A stretch of 64,000 nucleotides of DNA from Rhodobacteraceae bacterium HLUCCA08 (GTDB lineage Bacteria; Pseudomonadota; Alphaproteobacteria; Rhodobacterales; Rhodobacteraceae). The notes beneath the pieces were generated by a model, which saw only the letters and a list, made by a program, of their open reading frames with translations, was not told where the DNA came from and searched no databases. Shown here one piece after another: positions 39,170-47,470 of the stretch (the first letter of the stretch is position 1; each line of letters begins with the position of its first letter). The stretch is taken from assembly GCA_001314655.1 (NCBI GenBank), contig LJSF01000007.1, positions 1-64,000 of the forward strand, given 5' to 3'. The position numbers and the translations under genes are program-made.

Positions 39170-39809
39170 CTGCCATCTCCTTGTCGAACTCTTGGCAAAC
39201 CCGCTGGCTCAGGCCCTTGCCGCATTTCAGTTTGCGCGCGATCCGGTCCATTCCCATCCCGTCCGCGCGCAGGGCGCGGATCGCGTCGATCAGTGCGTCA
39301 GAGGCCGGGGCGCGACCGATCTGCTTGCCGCGCGCCCGGGCGCGGGCCATCCCGGCTTTCGTGCGCTCCACGATCATCGCCCGCTCGAACTCGGCAAACA
39401 CACCCGACATTTGCAAGAGCGCCCGGCCCGCCGGTGTCGAGGTGTCGAGCGCCTGCTGTTCCAGAAAGAGGTCGCAGCCGACGCTGCGCAATGTCTCGAA
39501 CAGGTCCACCAGATCGCGCAGGGATCGCCCGAGGCGCGACACATCCCACGCCATCACCACGTCGAACCGGCGGCGTGCGGCATCCTTCACCATCGCGTCC
39601 AGCCCGGGCCGCGCGCGGCTGGCCCCGGATGCCGTCTCGACATATTCGCACACAACCGCCCAGCCCGCGCGCTCTGCCACCTCTCGCAGGCGGATAAGCT
39701 GGTTTTCGGGCGTCTGTTCGCCGGTCGATACCCGGGCATAGATCGCGGCGCGGCGCGGGGGTGTTTTCGGACAGCCCATTGTTCTTGCTCCATTTCTTCG
39801 CTCAACCAT
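39162..39809 (-). CDS. Serine recombinase (resolvase/invertase family)
   Basis: 215 residues; catalytic Ser in IYARVSTGEQ, the conserved AWDVSRLGRS, and FAEFERAMIVERTKAGMARARARG leading into a C-terminal HTH. It cuts and rejoins DNA through a Ser-DNA intermediate. It could resolve element multimers or invert DNA. A methionine at residue 11 is an alternative start. The gene is downstream of the primase and the iteron block. Confidence 0.92.
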   Translation of the reverse strand: MVERRNGARTMGCPKTPPRRAAIYARVSTGEQTPENQLIRLREVAERAGWAVVCEYVETASGASRARPGLDAMVKDAARRRFDVVMAWDVSRLGRSLRDLVDLFETLRSVGCDLFLEQQALDTSTPAGRALLQMSGVFAEFERAMIVERTKAGMARARARGKQIGRAPASDALIDAIRALRADGMGMDRIARKLKCGKGLSQRVCQEFDKEMADG

Positions 39810-40123
39810 GGGTAGAACATACCGCGAACACAGTTGGGCCGTCTATCCGAAAGCACCCTGTGCCGGTCGTTCCGGGGGTGGCCTGCGCGGCGGGGATAAG
39901 CGCCTGCGAATTTGGGCTTTCAGGCGGCCAGATCGCGCGACCCTTGCGGGGGTAGCAATTGCCCAGCAAGATCAGGCAAAGGGGATCGGCGCGGCGGATC
40001 GCGGATCGCAACACCAAGACCAGCCCGGCACGGCGCGGGATCAGGTGTGGCCTTTTAGGAACGGCGCACAACGCGGGTTTCGGTGTTTTCGGCTTCGCGG
40101 CCCCGGATTCAGACGGCGCGGCG

Positions 40124-40384
40124 CGGTCGGGGTTCGGTCGCACCCCGGTCGGGGTTCGGTCGGGGCTGCCAATCCGCTAACGCCCATAGCGGCAACGGTT
40201 TCTAGCATCCGGTCGGGGCGGTCGGGGTTAATTTCAACATATCCCGCAGAGCGAAGGAAAAAGAGAGATAGGGACAAACCAGAACACACAATAGGCGGAA
40301 ACCCCGACCGCCCCGACCGGGACAGCTAAGCCCCTGTTATTTTGGGCAAGGGGCCGGGGCGAACCCCGACCCGAACCCCGACCG
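40124..40384. repeat. Iteron-like array, candidate replication origin of the element
   Basis: Nine copies of CGGTCGGGG or its complement, often as CGGTCGGGGTT. Forward: 40124, 40146, 40157, 40210, 40219. Reverse: 40300, 40311, 40362 (one mismatch), 40374. The blocks at 40209-40229 and 40300-40320 are perfect 21-base inverted copies. Between them, 40230-40299 is A-rich compared with its surroundings. An iteron-flanked AT-richer segment beside a primase-helicase gene is the layout of an origin. The 577-base gap 39810-40386 contains no gene I can support. Confidence 0.7.
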
Positions 40385-40386
40385 GC

Positions 40387-42909
40387 CTAGAACGGCGGAT
40401 CGTCCGACCTGGGCCGCGCGTCGAACCCGGACCGCAGGGCAATGCCACCATATGCCTCAATCCGCCGCTTTCCGGTCGGGTCGTGCTGATCGCGGGGCCG
40501 ACAGGGCCTCACAGCTTGGTCGGTCGCGGAATAGAGGTCCTGCGCGAAGATGTTGGCCTTGCCGACATAGTCCTGTCCCATATGCTCCCGGTGCCATTCG
40601 CGGAAGGCCGCGAACAGCCGATCCTTTGCCACCCAGAGGTCGCCGCCGATCTCGCACCATTCGCGCACGAAGGCCGGGATGGGCGACGAAAGGTCCGTCA
40701 TCTGCAAGGCAACGTCACGCCCTGCCTCAGGCTGGGTAATCCGGAGCGTCGCCCGGACGCGGCGCCAGCCATCGACGGCCCACAGAAGGATGCCGGGCAG
40801 TTCGGTGGCAAGGTTTCGCTTTAGGTCCGGGTCTTCGCGTCCATAGAAGCTCTGCCGCATCGGCAACACGACGAAACGCGAAACCAGCGCACCCGACCTG
40901 TCCGCGAACTTTGGCACCTCATTCGTCATCACGACAAACCGCGTCCGCAGCGTCACCTCGACAGCGTGGCGATGCTTGCGGTTCACGCTCACGCGATCTT
41001 CGCCCGTAATCCGCAGCAGGTTTTCCGCCACCGCCGCCTCATCGGTGCGACCGCTCAGGCGCATATCCGACACGATGGCAAGTTGCTTCGCCAAGAGCGG
41101 TTCCAGCCCGAAGTCGCTGCGCCCGAAGCTGTTCAGCGACGGCGCGACGGTATTTGCCTCACCGACCAGCTTGCCCATAATGTAGCCGATGGTCCCCTTG
41201 CCCGACCGCTTCGGGCCGGGGAGCAGCAGGGCCTTCTGCAAGCTGGTGTCGGGGGTCAGCAGGTATCCCATAAATTCCTGCAATGCGGCAATGCAGTCGG
41301 CTTCATCATCACCGGGCCAGACCTCGCGCAGGAACCGCAGCCACCGTTCGGGCGGCGGCGCGTCGGGATTGTGTGCGAAGTCGAGCGCGTTGCGCGTAAA
41401 CAGGTCCGGCGTGGCCGGCAAGAGGTCCCCCGTGGGCAGGTGCAAGAGGCCCGAACGGGTCGGCAAGAGCTCCATCGGATCGGGGCCGGACCGCCCGTCC
41501 AGCCAAAGCGGCGGTTCGTCGCGCGAGGGTGGCAAGTGCGTCACGGCGCGCAGCGCGTCGATAGTGCCTGCCACAATTGCGCTATTTGGCACGAGCGGCT
41601 TCACGGCCTTTTCCGTCTCAACGCGGCAGGTCTCAAGGAACCGCCAGACCTCCGACCGCACCGTGTCGTCGGCCACACCGACATAGGCCGCGCCGTCCCA
41701 GTCAAGGAACTCCTGCAAATGGTGCCGCAGGTTCGGCCGCAACACGTCACGGCAGGCCCGTGCAAGATCCATCGGCAGGGGCCGGAGGATAGGACCCGGC
41801 GCGGGTTGCTCCTCGTGGGCACGAGCGATTTGGCGGTCGGCATAGCGGTCTGCGCCCTTCTGCTCCAAGACGTGCGCGCTCACGGCAAAATCCGGGTCGA
41901 GGATCACCGCCTTCATTTCGGCGTCAGACACCCCTGCGCGGATCATCTCGCACAGCACGTAGAGCACGAGGCGGGATCGGTCTTCCCAGCGGTCCGGGTC
42001 ATCCGGATCGTCGCCGGTCACGATCAGCGCCTTCACCCGGTCGGACAGCGGCAAGGCCGACACGTCCACATCGGCAACCGCCGTCACGGCCCGGATAGGC
42101 CCGGTCTTGGCCGTCGCCGTCGCGGCCTTCGCAAGCGGCGCGAAATCGGCCAGCCGGTAGCGCAAGGACCAATCCGCGAAGATCACGCGCGCCACGCGCG
42201 GAGTCCGCCCCTTCTTGCGCTTCTTCTCGCCCGGTAGGTTCACCGTGCCCGGCAACCTCATAATCCGGTCGATGTTGTGGCAATCGTCCCCGCCAAGCGC
42301 GACCTCAATGCGCCGGTTCCGATCTTCGACGGGCAGGTGCCGCGCTTCGTCGCCGCGTTCACCCTCCATCACCACAGGCGCGTCGAGCAGAAAGAAACCC
42401 TGGTATCCCCCGCCACTGTCAACGATCACGCTGGGCGCGGGATCGTGTTCGCGCAGAACCTGTTCCGCCCGCTCACGCTCAGCGGCAAGCGGTTCGCCCG
42501 CGCGAGGATCAACATCGACATGCAGCGCAATCGCCGCCTCTATGTCGGATTTCTTGGGCTTGCTGCGCACCGGACCGAACACGCGGTTCACGGTAAAGTA
42601 GATGTTCTGGCGACCCTGCCGCGCGTCGATCCACTCTGCCATCCGGTCGCGCTCACCGGCGCCAAACGTCGCCGTGGTGGTCTTGCCGCCGTCCGGCGGG
42701 ATCGCGGTCAGAACGCGCAGACCGTCCCCGCAAAACTTGTCGAGGAAGTCGAGCGCCGCGCCGGTGTCCGGCAACAAGCCTTTTTCGTCGCCCCGATCAT
42801 CACCCGGCGGTATACTCGCGGCATCAGGGTGATGATGACGGCTCCTGTCCTCTGCGCCCCCGGCCCGCTGCCCAGCGCCGGGGGTGCTTTCGTTCTCCGG
42901 TCCGCTCAT
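40387..42909 (-). CDS. Primase-helicase (AEP primase + D5/SF3 helicase, P4-type)
   Basis: 840 residues. The N-terminal part has the archaeo-eukaryotic primase motifs: HVDVDPRAG at 130-138 and SGGGYQGFFLL at 165-175. The middle and C-terminus form a D5-like superfamily 3 helicase with Walker A GPKRSGKG at 565-572, Walker B near LAIVSDMRLSG, and sensor region TRFVVMTNEVPKFAD. It would start and unwind replication of the element, acting at the repeat array by its 3' end. Its stop is 2 bases from that array. It is coupled to the upstream AlpA-like gene by a 4-base overlap. Confidence 0.9.
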   Translation of the reverse strand: MSGPENESTPGAGQRAGGAEDRSRHHHPDAASIPPGDDRGDEKGLLPDTGAALDFLDKFCGDGLRVLTAIPPDGGKTTTATFGAGERDRMAEWIDARQGRQNIYFTVNRVFGPVRSKPKKSDIEAAIALHVDVDPRAGEPLAAERERAEQVLREHDPAPSVIVDSGGGYQGFFLLDAPVVMEGERGDEARHLPVEDRNRRIEVALGGDDCHNIDRIMRLPGTVNLPGEKKRKKGRTPRVARVIFADWSLRYRLADFAPLAKAATATAKTGPIRAVTAVADVDVSALPLSDRVKALIVTGDDPDDPDRWEDRSRLVLYVLCEMIRAGVSDAEMKAVILDPDFAVSAHVLEQKGADRYADRQIARAHEEQPAPGPILRPLPMDLARACRDVLRPNLRHHLQEFLDWDGAAYVGVADDTVRSEVWRFLETCRVETEKAVKPLVPNSAIVAGTIDALRAVTHLPPSRDEPPLWLDGRSGPDPMELLPTRSGLLHLPTGDLLPATPDLFTRNALDFAHNPDAPPPERWLRFLREVWPGDDEADCIAALQEFMGYLLTPDTSLQKALLLPGPKRSGKGTIGYIMGKLVGEANTVAPSLNSFGRSDFGLEPLLAKQLAIVSDMRLSGRTDEAAVAENLLRITGEDRVSVNRKHRHAVEVTLRTRFVVMTNEVPKFADRSGALVSRFVVLPMRQSFYGREDPDLKRNLATELPGILLWAVDGWRRVRATLRITQPEAGRDVALQMTDLSSPIPAFVREWCEIGGDLWVAKDRLFAAFREWHREHMGQDYVGKANIFAQDLYSATDQAVRPCRPRDQHDPTGKRRIEAYGGIALRSGFDARPRSDDPPF

Positions 42910-43178
42910 TCCGACACCTCGCCCGGTTCGACGCGGTGCTGGGCCATCCAGTCACGCAGATCGGTCACGCGGTAGCGCACGAGCTTGCCCGAGGCGCGGA
43001 TAAAGGCAGGGCCACGCCCTTCCTTGCGCATCGTCTCCATTCCAGCAGGCGTCAGCCCGAGGAAAGCGGCGGCGTGGGCCGTGTTCAGGTATTCAGGGGG
43101 TGGCGCATATCGGCCAGTGGCATAGCCATCGACCATTTCCTTCGCCACAAGTTTTGCGAATGCAACAGGATCGTCCAT
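42906..43178 (-). CDS. AlpA-like excisionase/regulator (MerR-type HTH)
   Basis: 90 residues with the AlpA pattern: YLNTAHAAAFLGLTPAGMET, then GPAFIRASGKLVRYRVTDLRDW. Such proteins act as excisionases and regulators of integrase in P4-type elements. Start ATG 43178 is 6 bases after AGGAGG. It lies between integrase and primase. Confidence 0.85.
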   Translation of the reverse strand: MDDPVAFAKLVAKEMVDGYATGRYAPPPEYLNTAHAAAFLGLTPAGMETMRKEGRGPAFIRASGKLVRYRVTDLRDWMAQHRVEPGEVSE

Positions 43179-43349
43179 AGAGCCTCCTGCCCCATTTCGG
43201 GGCAATAGAGGCTCGCGGCTGGTCCTTAGCGTCCGCGACATGGGGCCTAGCCGCACCCGCCCAAAGGCAAGGCTCCCCTCGTGGGGATTTATAGCGACCG
43301 TTGTGCCGTGGCCCGCCGGTTAAGATGTCAACGGCACCGTTATACCGGC

Positions 43350-44657
43350 TTAAGCGGGGCTGCGTCTAGATGCTGGTTCTTGTTGCCGAAGGTTTTCCAT
43401 CATCACCGTGCTTATGCGCTCTTGGGCCAGCAGAAGCTGGTTCCAGACGCCCGTTCGGCTGCCATATGTGCCAGAGTGGGTGTCGCCCTTCTGCGAATGG
43501 TTCATCAGTTTCTTCGACAGGTTGTCGCTCACCACGGCCCATTCGCAGGCGTTCCGGTAGGTGTGGCGCAGACCGTGGCCCGAACACGGCAACTTGGGTT
43601 CGGTGGTCGCATAGAGCGACATATGCCCGGCGAAATCTCCGGCGCCGCGCTTGGCCTTAGACGGATCGCCCGGGAATATCCATTCACGCGCAAGGGCGGG
43701 CTGGTAGACCTTTGCAGCACGGCGGGCGCGCGCAAGGCAGGCCAGCATCGGACGCGTCAGGGGAATGTCATAGGCACGGGCCTTGCCGCCTTTGGGCGTC
43801 GGGATGTGCAGCCGCCGCCCGGCCACGTCGAGATGCTCCCAGCGTGCCGTCGCAATGGCCCCCGACCGGCTGCCGGACAGCAGCAGGAATAGCTGAAATT
43901 CAGCACGCACCCGATTTTCCATCGCAAGGTATGCCTGCCACCACGCCGCAAGGTCGGACAGGTCCATCGCCTTCTTCTCGCCGTTCTGCTCCTCGGGGTT
44001 ATACGTCACCTGCCGGGTCGGGTGCCATCCGTCCGGGTTTGGCCGAACGTGCCCGCGTTCGAGCGCCCAGTTATAAATCACGCGGAGGGTCCGCATCGCG
44101 CCGTTCGCGGCATAGGTGCCGCCGTGCTGCGGGTGCGTCTGCTTCGCGGAAATCGCATCGTGCCGGGCCGCGACCTTTCGCGCCCCCGCCTCGGTCGCCA
44201 AGTCTTCCAGAGGCGTGTCGCGCCAGATGCCCAGAAGGTGGTCGGCTTCGACGGCATTCCGGTAGCTCTCGATTGTCGCGGGGCTGCGGCCCCGGCGCTC
44301 TATCGCAGATCGGTAGAGGCCCCACGCCTCGCCCAGGGTAACGCCCCGCGATTTGTCGGCGGCCAGATCGCCGGTCAGGATCGCGGCAATCTCCGCCTTG
44401 GCCTGTTCGCGCGCCGTCTTCACGCTGGTTTCGGGAAACGACGCGAAGGCCCGGCGCACCGTCTTGCGCGCCTTGCGCATACTGTCATCCAGCACGCGCA
44501 GTTCGCGCTGCACGACCCAGCTTTTCGCGGTTTTGCCGACCTTCAGGTAAAGCCCCGGTTCGACCTCATCCGCGATCAGCTTCTGCCCCTTGGGCAGAAA
44601 GGGAAACTTGGCGGCCATCGCGTCTGTCAGGCGGGCCTTGGTCGGGTAGGTGGTCAT
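43350..44657 (-). CDS. int: Tyrosine integrase of the element
   Basis: 435 residues with an N-terminal DUF4102-like arm-binding part (PTKARLTDAMAAKFPFLPKG) and catalytic domain: Arg264 (SGSRSGAI), His361 and Arg364 in SGHGLRHTYRN, His394, and Tyr398 in THSGTYGSR as the likely nucleophile. Enzymes with this layout integrate at tRNA 3' ends, which fits the tRNA-Asn repeats. It is 154 bases from attR, with the gene running away from it. Confidence 0.94.
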   Translation of the reverse strand: MTTYPTKARLTDAMAAKFPFLPKGQKLIADEVEPGLYLKVGKTAKSWVVQRELRVLDDSMRKARKTVRRAFASFPETSVKTAREQAKAEIAAILTGDLAADKSRGVTLGEAWGLYRSAIERRGRSPATIESYRNAVEADHLLGIWRDTPLEDLATEAGARKVAARHDAISAKQTHPQHGGTYAANGAMRTLRVIYNWALERGHVRPNPDGWHPTRQVTYNPEEQNGEKKAMDLSDLAAWWQAYLAMENRVRAEFQLFLLLSGSRSGAIATARWEHLDVAGRRLHIPTPKGGKARAYDIPLTRPMLACLARARRAAKVYQPALAREWIFPGDPSKAKRGAGDFAGHMSLYATTEPKLPCSGHGLRHTYRNACEWAVVSDNLSKKLMNHSQKGDTHSGTYGSRTGVWNQLLLAQERISTVMMENLRQQEPASRRSPA

Positions 44658-44672
44658 ATGTGCCTCCGGTCT

Positions 44673-44694
44673 GGCGTAAGGCTCGCGTAAGGCT
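44673..44694. repeat. GTAAGGCT tandem repeat near attR (candidate integrase arm sites)
   Basis: Two 11-base copies side by side, GGCGTAAGGCT and CGCGTAAGGCT, upstream of the integrase start. They match the three copies inside attL, in the same orientation. Confidence 0.5.
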
Positions 44695-44811
44695 ACGTTG
44701 GGGTCAAGGTATCTTTGCGGAGCCGTCTATGGGGGTGGGTATGCGTCTCAAGCCGTTGTTTTCGCTTGGATTAGCCTAGCTTAGCCGTCCACCAGCCGTC
44801 TAGCCCATAGA

Positions 44812-44860
44812 ACTGTTAATCAATTGGTCGTAGGTTCGATCCCTACCGCCGGAGCCAAAA
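44812..44860. repeat. attR: 49-bp direct repeat of the tRNA-Asn 3' part
   Basis: Exact copy of 32592-32640. Upstream of it there is no tRNA 5' half, so this is a tRNA fragment and not a gene. Confidence 0.93.
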
Positions 44861-44876
44861 AATCCTATAAAATCAT

Positions 44877-45293
44877 CTACTTACCGAGGCTTTCACTGGC
44901 TGTCTTTGTAGTTCTAGACCGAGCCAGTAACCTATTAACAAGCAAACCGGGCTGTTCTGTAAGCGTTGCCATCGGGTCGCCCATCATCTGGTGAAAGTCG
45001 CGCTTCGGACAGGCGTCCGTCCCAGTCCCCTCGCGCCGCGCCCGCGTGGGCATGCCGTCCGGGTGCACCGGACGGCCGACGTCATAGAGCGCAACACCGT
45101 TGAAGATCCAGCCCGCGTCCTGCGTGGTGTCGATCAGCCGGACCTGTCGCCGATCGCCGTTCAGCTGCCGGATGTTGGGCTCGGGATCTTGCTGTCGAGG
45201 TCGGCGAACGTGCCGAAGCCGATAGCGTAGGCCATGCTGCTCTATTCTCTGTCTGACAGCTGGCTTTCCGAACAGTCTTGCCAATGACACCAC
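44877..45293 (-). CDS. Unidentified open frame, possibly degraded
   Basis: 138 codons including DAGWIFNGVALYDVGRPVH. A second frame nearby begins MAYAIGFGTFADLDSKIPS at 45235 and stops after 24 codons, as if one gene had a frameshift. It lies next to Imm11-type remnants and may be part of the same toxin-immunity island. No family recognised. Confidence 0.35.
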   Translation of the reverse strand: MVSLARLFGKPAVRQRIEQHGLRYRLRHVRRPRQQDPEPNIRQLNGDRRQVRLIDTTQDAGWIFNGVALYDVGRPVHPDGMPTRARREGTGTDACPKRDFHQMMGDPMATLTEQPGLLVNRLLARSRTTKTASESLGK

Positions 45294-45324
45294 GCCTTGC
45301 CTTGCACGCCGCCCTCGCGGGCGG

Positions 45325-46014
45325 TCACGTCTCTGCCCATTCGGACTCGGCTTCGTAGCCGCTCACGCCCGCCGCACGCATCGCCTCGTGCAGCGCCTCG
45401 GAAATGAAAACCCGGAAATCTCCGAACCGGAAATCCGTCCAAGCCGCCATGCCCGCGATCTCTTTGGCCTGCACCGCAAGGTGGTCACGGCTCCGATTGA
45501 GTCCGCCACCGGCATAGGTCCAGAGATGGGTTCCTGTCGGAGCACCCATCACGCTTTTCACGCCGTCTCGGGAACCGTCGATCGCATCGATCTTGCGATA
45601 GACGTCCCAGTGAAAATACGGAGTGGGTATCCGCGTGCCATCCTTTTTGAAGATCGCAACGTCGAAAAACGAAAAGCCATTCCCGGCGGGCTCGACGGAT
45701 TCTATGATCTCCTTGAGTTTCTGGCTGACGAGGCGACTGATTCAGGTATCGGGAATGTAATCCGGAAGATCGGTCCCTTTTTCCAGAGCAAGCGCGTCCG
45801 GCACGTGCTCGCGACGCTTGGGAACCTCGAGCGTGGTTATGAAGAAACTGTTGCGACCTTCCACACGGAGCCGCTTCAGAAGCTCCAGTTCCTCTGAATC
45901 GTAGAGATCCTTGTACGCCTTTACCCGGGTTGCCTGCGCAGGATCACGATACCAAAGCGCATATTTGCCATAGAATTTTTCATCGGAACTGGTACCAAGA
46001 ACGATCGCCATCAA
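45325..46014 (-). pseudogene. Imm11 (DUF1629)-type immunity protein gene with in-frame stop
   Basis: The frame from ATG 46014 reads MMAIVLGTSSDEKFYGKYAL, then LPDYIPDT followed by TGA at 45744-45742, and continues in the same frame as ISRLVSQKLKEIIESVEPAG to the terminal ISEALHEAMRAAGVSGYE. The restored protein of about 229 residues fits the Imm11 family: a middle SQKLKEIIE and a late FRFGDFRVFISEALHEAM. Such proteins neutralise polymorphic toxins. No toxin gene is present. One base change explains the break. Confidence 0.6.
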
Positions 46015-46197
46015 AGTCTCCTCGATTCAAGATTTTTTTCGGGGTCACCCGACCTACCGCCTCGGCATGTGCTTCATCGCGCGGCCTGATTCGATCGTTA
46101 TTCAGCCCGGCAGCGAATGTCGACCTGACCGTCACTCGGCAGGCCACATGGGGACTATCGACTCAGACCTCTGTTCTTCGAAACATCCTGGGCGGCA

Positions 46198-46539
46198 TCA
46201 TTCTCGGCTCTGTCCGTTTGCGACCAGGTCTTCGGAACGGAATGTCTCCAGCCCATGGAACCGGCTTTCGCGCCAGAGCTGCCGCCCGCCGATCTCCGGC
46301 TTCGACAGAGCGAGGCCGGACAGCTTTCCGGGGTTGTTGTATTCCACCAGGGGATAGCCATCCGTCATCGTGAAGGGTGACGGATCGCTTTCGGACCCCG
46401 AAAAGCTGTCGAGCCGCGTGCCGATGACCAGCGCGAACAGCCTGGCGTCATATGGTTTGCCCTTCGGCGTGACGACCGCATCGGTCAGCCGACAATTCCC
46501 GCTTGGCACGCCCCCCGAAGGTGCGGGAGATTGCCTCAC
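46198..46539 (-). pseudogene. Fragment of a second Imm11-like gene
   Basis: The frame includes GRQLWRESRFHGLETFRSEDL, which parallels the AWTDFRFGDFRVFISEAL end of the neighbouring Imm11-type gene. It stops soon after and lacks a proper start. The identification rests on this short similarity. The 130-180 bases on either side hold nothing else I can name. Confidence 0.4.
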
Positions 46540-46621
46540 GCAGCCAGGGCAGCCTTGCGCCGGTTCACGGGTCCTGACCCGGGCGCGCGCAGCTGACGGC
46601 CGGATGTCGCCGGGGCCGCCG

Positions 46622-47470
46622 TCAGCCTTTCACGCCGCCCCCCGCAAAGCCTTGCAGCACGTATTTCTGCCCCAGCACGTAGATCAGGATCAGCGGCAGC
46701 GTCGAGGCGACCGAGCCTGCCATGAGCAGCGTCCATTCCGCCTCGAATTCGCCGACGAAGCGCATCAGCCCCAGCGGCACCGTGCGAAGTTCGGGCGAAT
46801 TGAGATACAGCAGCGGGCGCAGCAATTCGTCCCAGTTGTTGATGAAGGCGATGACGAAGATCGAGATCAGCGCCGGCCGTGCCAGCGGCAGGTAGACCCG
46901 CCAGAAGATCCGCCAGGGGCCCGCGCCGTCGATCCGCGCGGCCTCGCCGTATTCGGCGGGCAGGCTGGCGAAATATTCGCGCAGCATGAAGGTTCCGAAA
47001 GAGCCGACAAGGAAGGACGGCACGATCAGCGGCAGGAATGTGTCGATCCAGCCCAAGCCCCGCATCAGCAGGAATTCGGGGATGATCGTGACCTCGGTCG
47101 GCACGAAGGCGGTGGCGAGGATCAGCGCGAAGATCACGGTCTTGCCCGGCAGTTCCATCCGCGCAAAGGCATAGCCCGCCAGCGCGCAGGTCGCCACCTG
47201 CCCCAGCGCCGCCATGGTCGAGACAAAGAAGGAATTGCGAAAATACAGCAGGAAATCGTAGCGGGTCAGCACCTCGGTGTAGTTCGCGAATGGCTCCGGC
47301 CCGTAAAGCATGGTGGGCACGAAGCTGGGCGGCAGGCGGAACACGTCGCGGCTTTCCTTGAAGCTGGTGATCAGCATCCAGGCAAAGGGCATCAGCGTGA
47401 CCGCGGCATAGGCCAGAAGCACGGCGTAGAGCGCCACCAGCGCGGGGGCGCGGCGCAGGATGTCACTCAT
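46622..47470 (-). CDS. CUT1 sugar ABC transporter permease (MalG/UgpE type)
   Basis: 282 residues, six membrane helices; EAA loop EYGEAARIDGAGPWRIFWR contacts the ATPase. Starts MSDILRRAPALVALYAVLLA. It overlaps the upstream permease by 8 bases. With its partner it forms the channel of an importer for a sugar or glycerol-phosphate-like compound. Confidence 0.92.
   Translation of the reverse strand: MSDILRRAPALVALYAVLLAYAAVTLMPFAWMLITSFKESRDVFRLPPSFVPTMLYGPEPFANYTEVLTRYDFLLYFRNSFFVSTMAALGQVATCALAGYAFARMELPGKTVIFALILATAFVPTEVTIIPEFLLMRGLGWIDTFLPLIVPSFLVGSFGTFMLREYFASLPAEYGEAARIDGAGPWRIFWRVYLPLARPALISIFVIAFINNWDELLRPLLYLNSPELRTVPLGLMRFVGEFEAEWTLLMAGSVASTLPLILIYVLGQKYVLQGFAGGGVKG

Larger units (their letters stand above)
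32592..44860. mobile_element. Integrative element in tRNA-Asn, about 12.2 kb, phage-satellite-like
   Basis: Bounded by 49-bp direct repeats of the tRNA-Asn 3' end. Integrase at the attR end, AlpA-like protein, P4-type primase-helicase, serine recombinase, small-terminase-like HTH protein, four unknown proteins on the same strand, one on the opposite strand, and a 3.5-kb restriction enzyme gene at the attL end. No capsid, tail, portal, lysis or conjugation genes are recognisable. This mix fits a phage satellite or a defence island that relies on another mobile element for transfer. Confidence 0.88.

Noticed and set aside
39802-40289. Small minus-strand frames across the iteron region
   Set aside because: Repeats force the open frames; composition and start context do not support a gene.
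44812-44860. Second tRNA-Asn gene
   Set aside because: Only the 3' part of the tRNA is present; this is the attR repeat.
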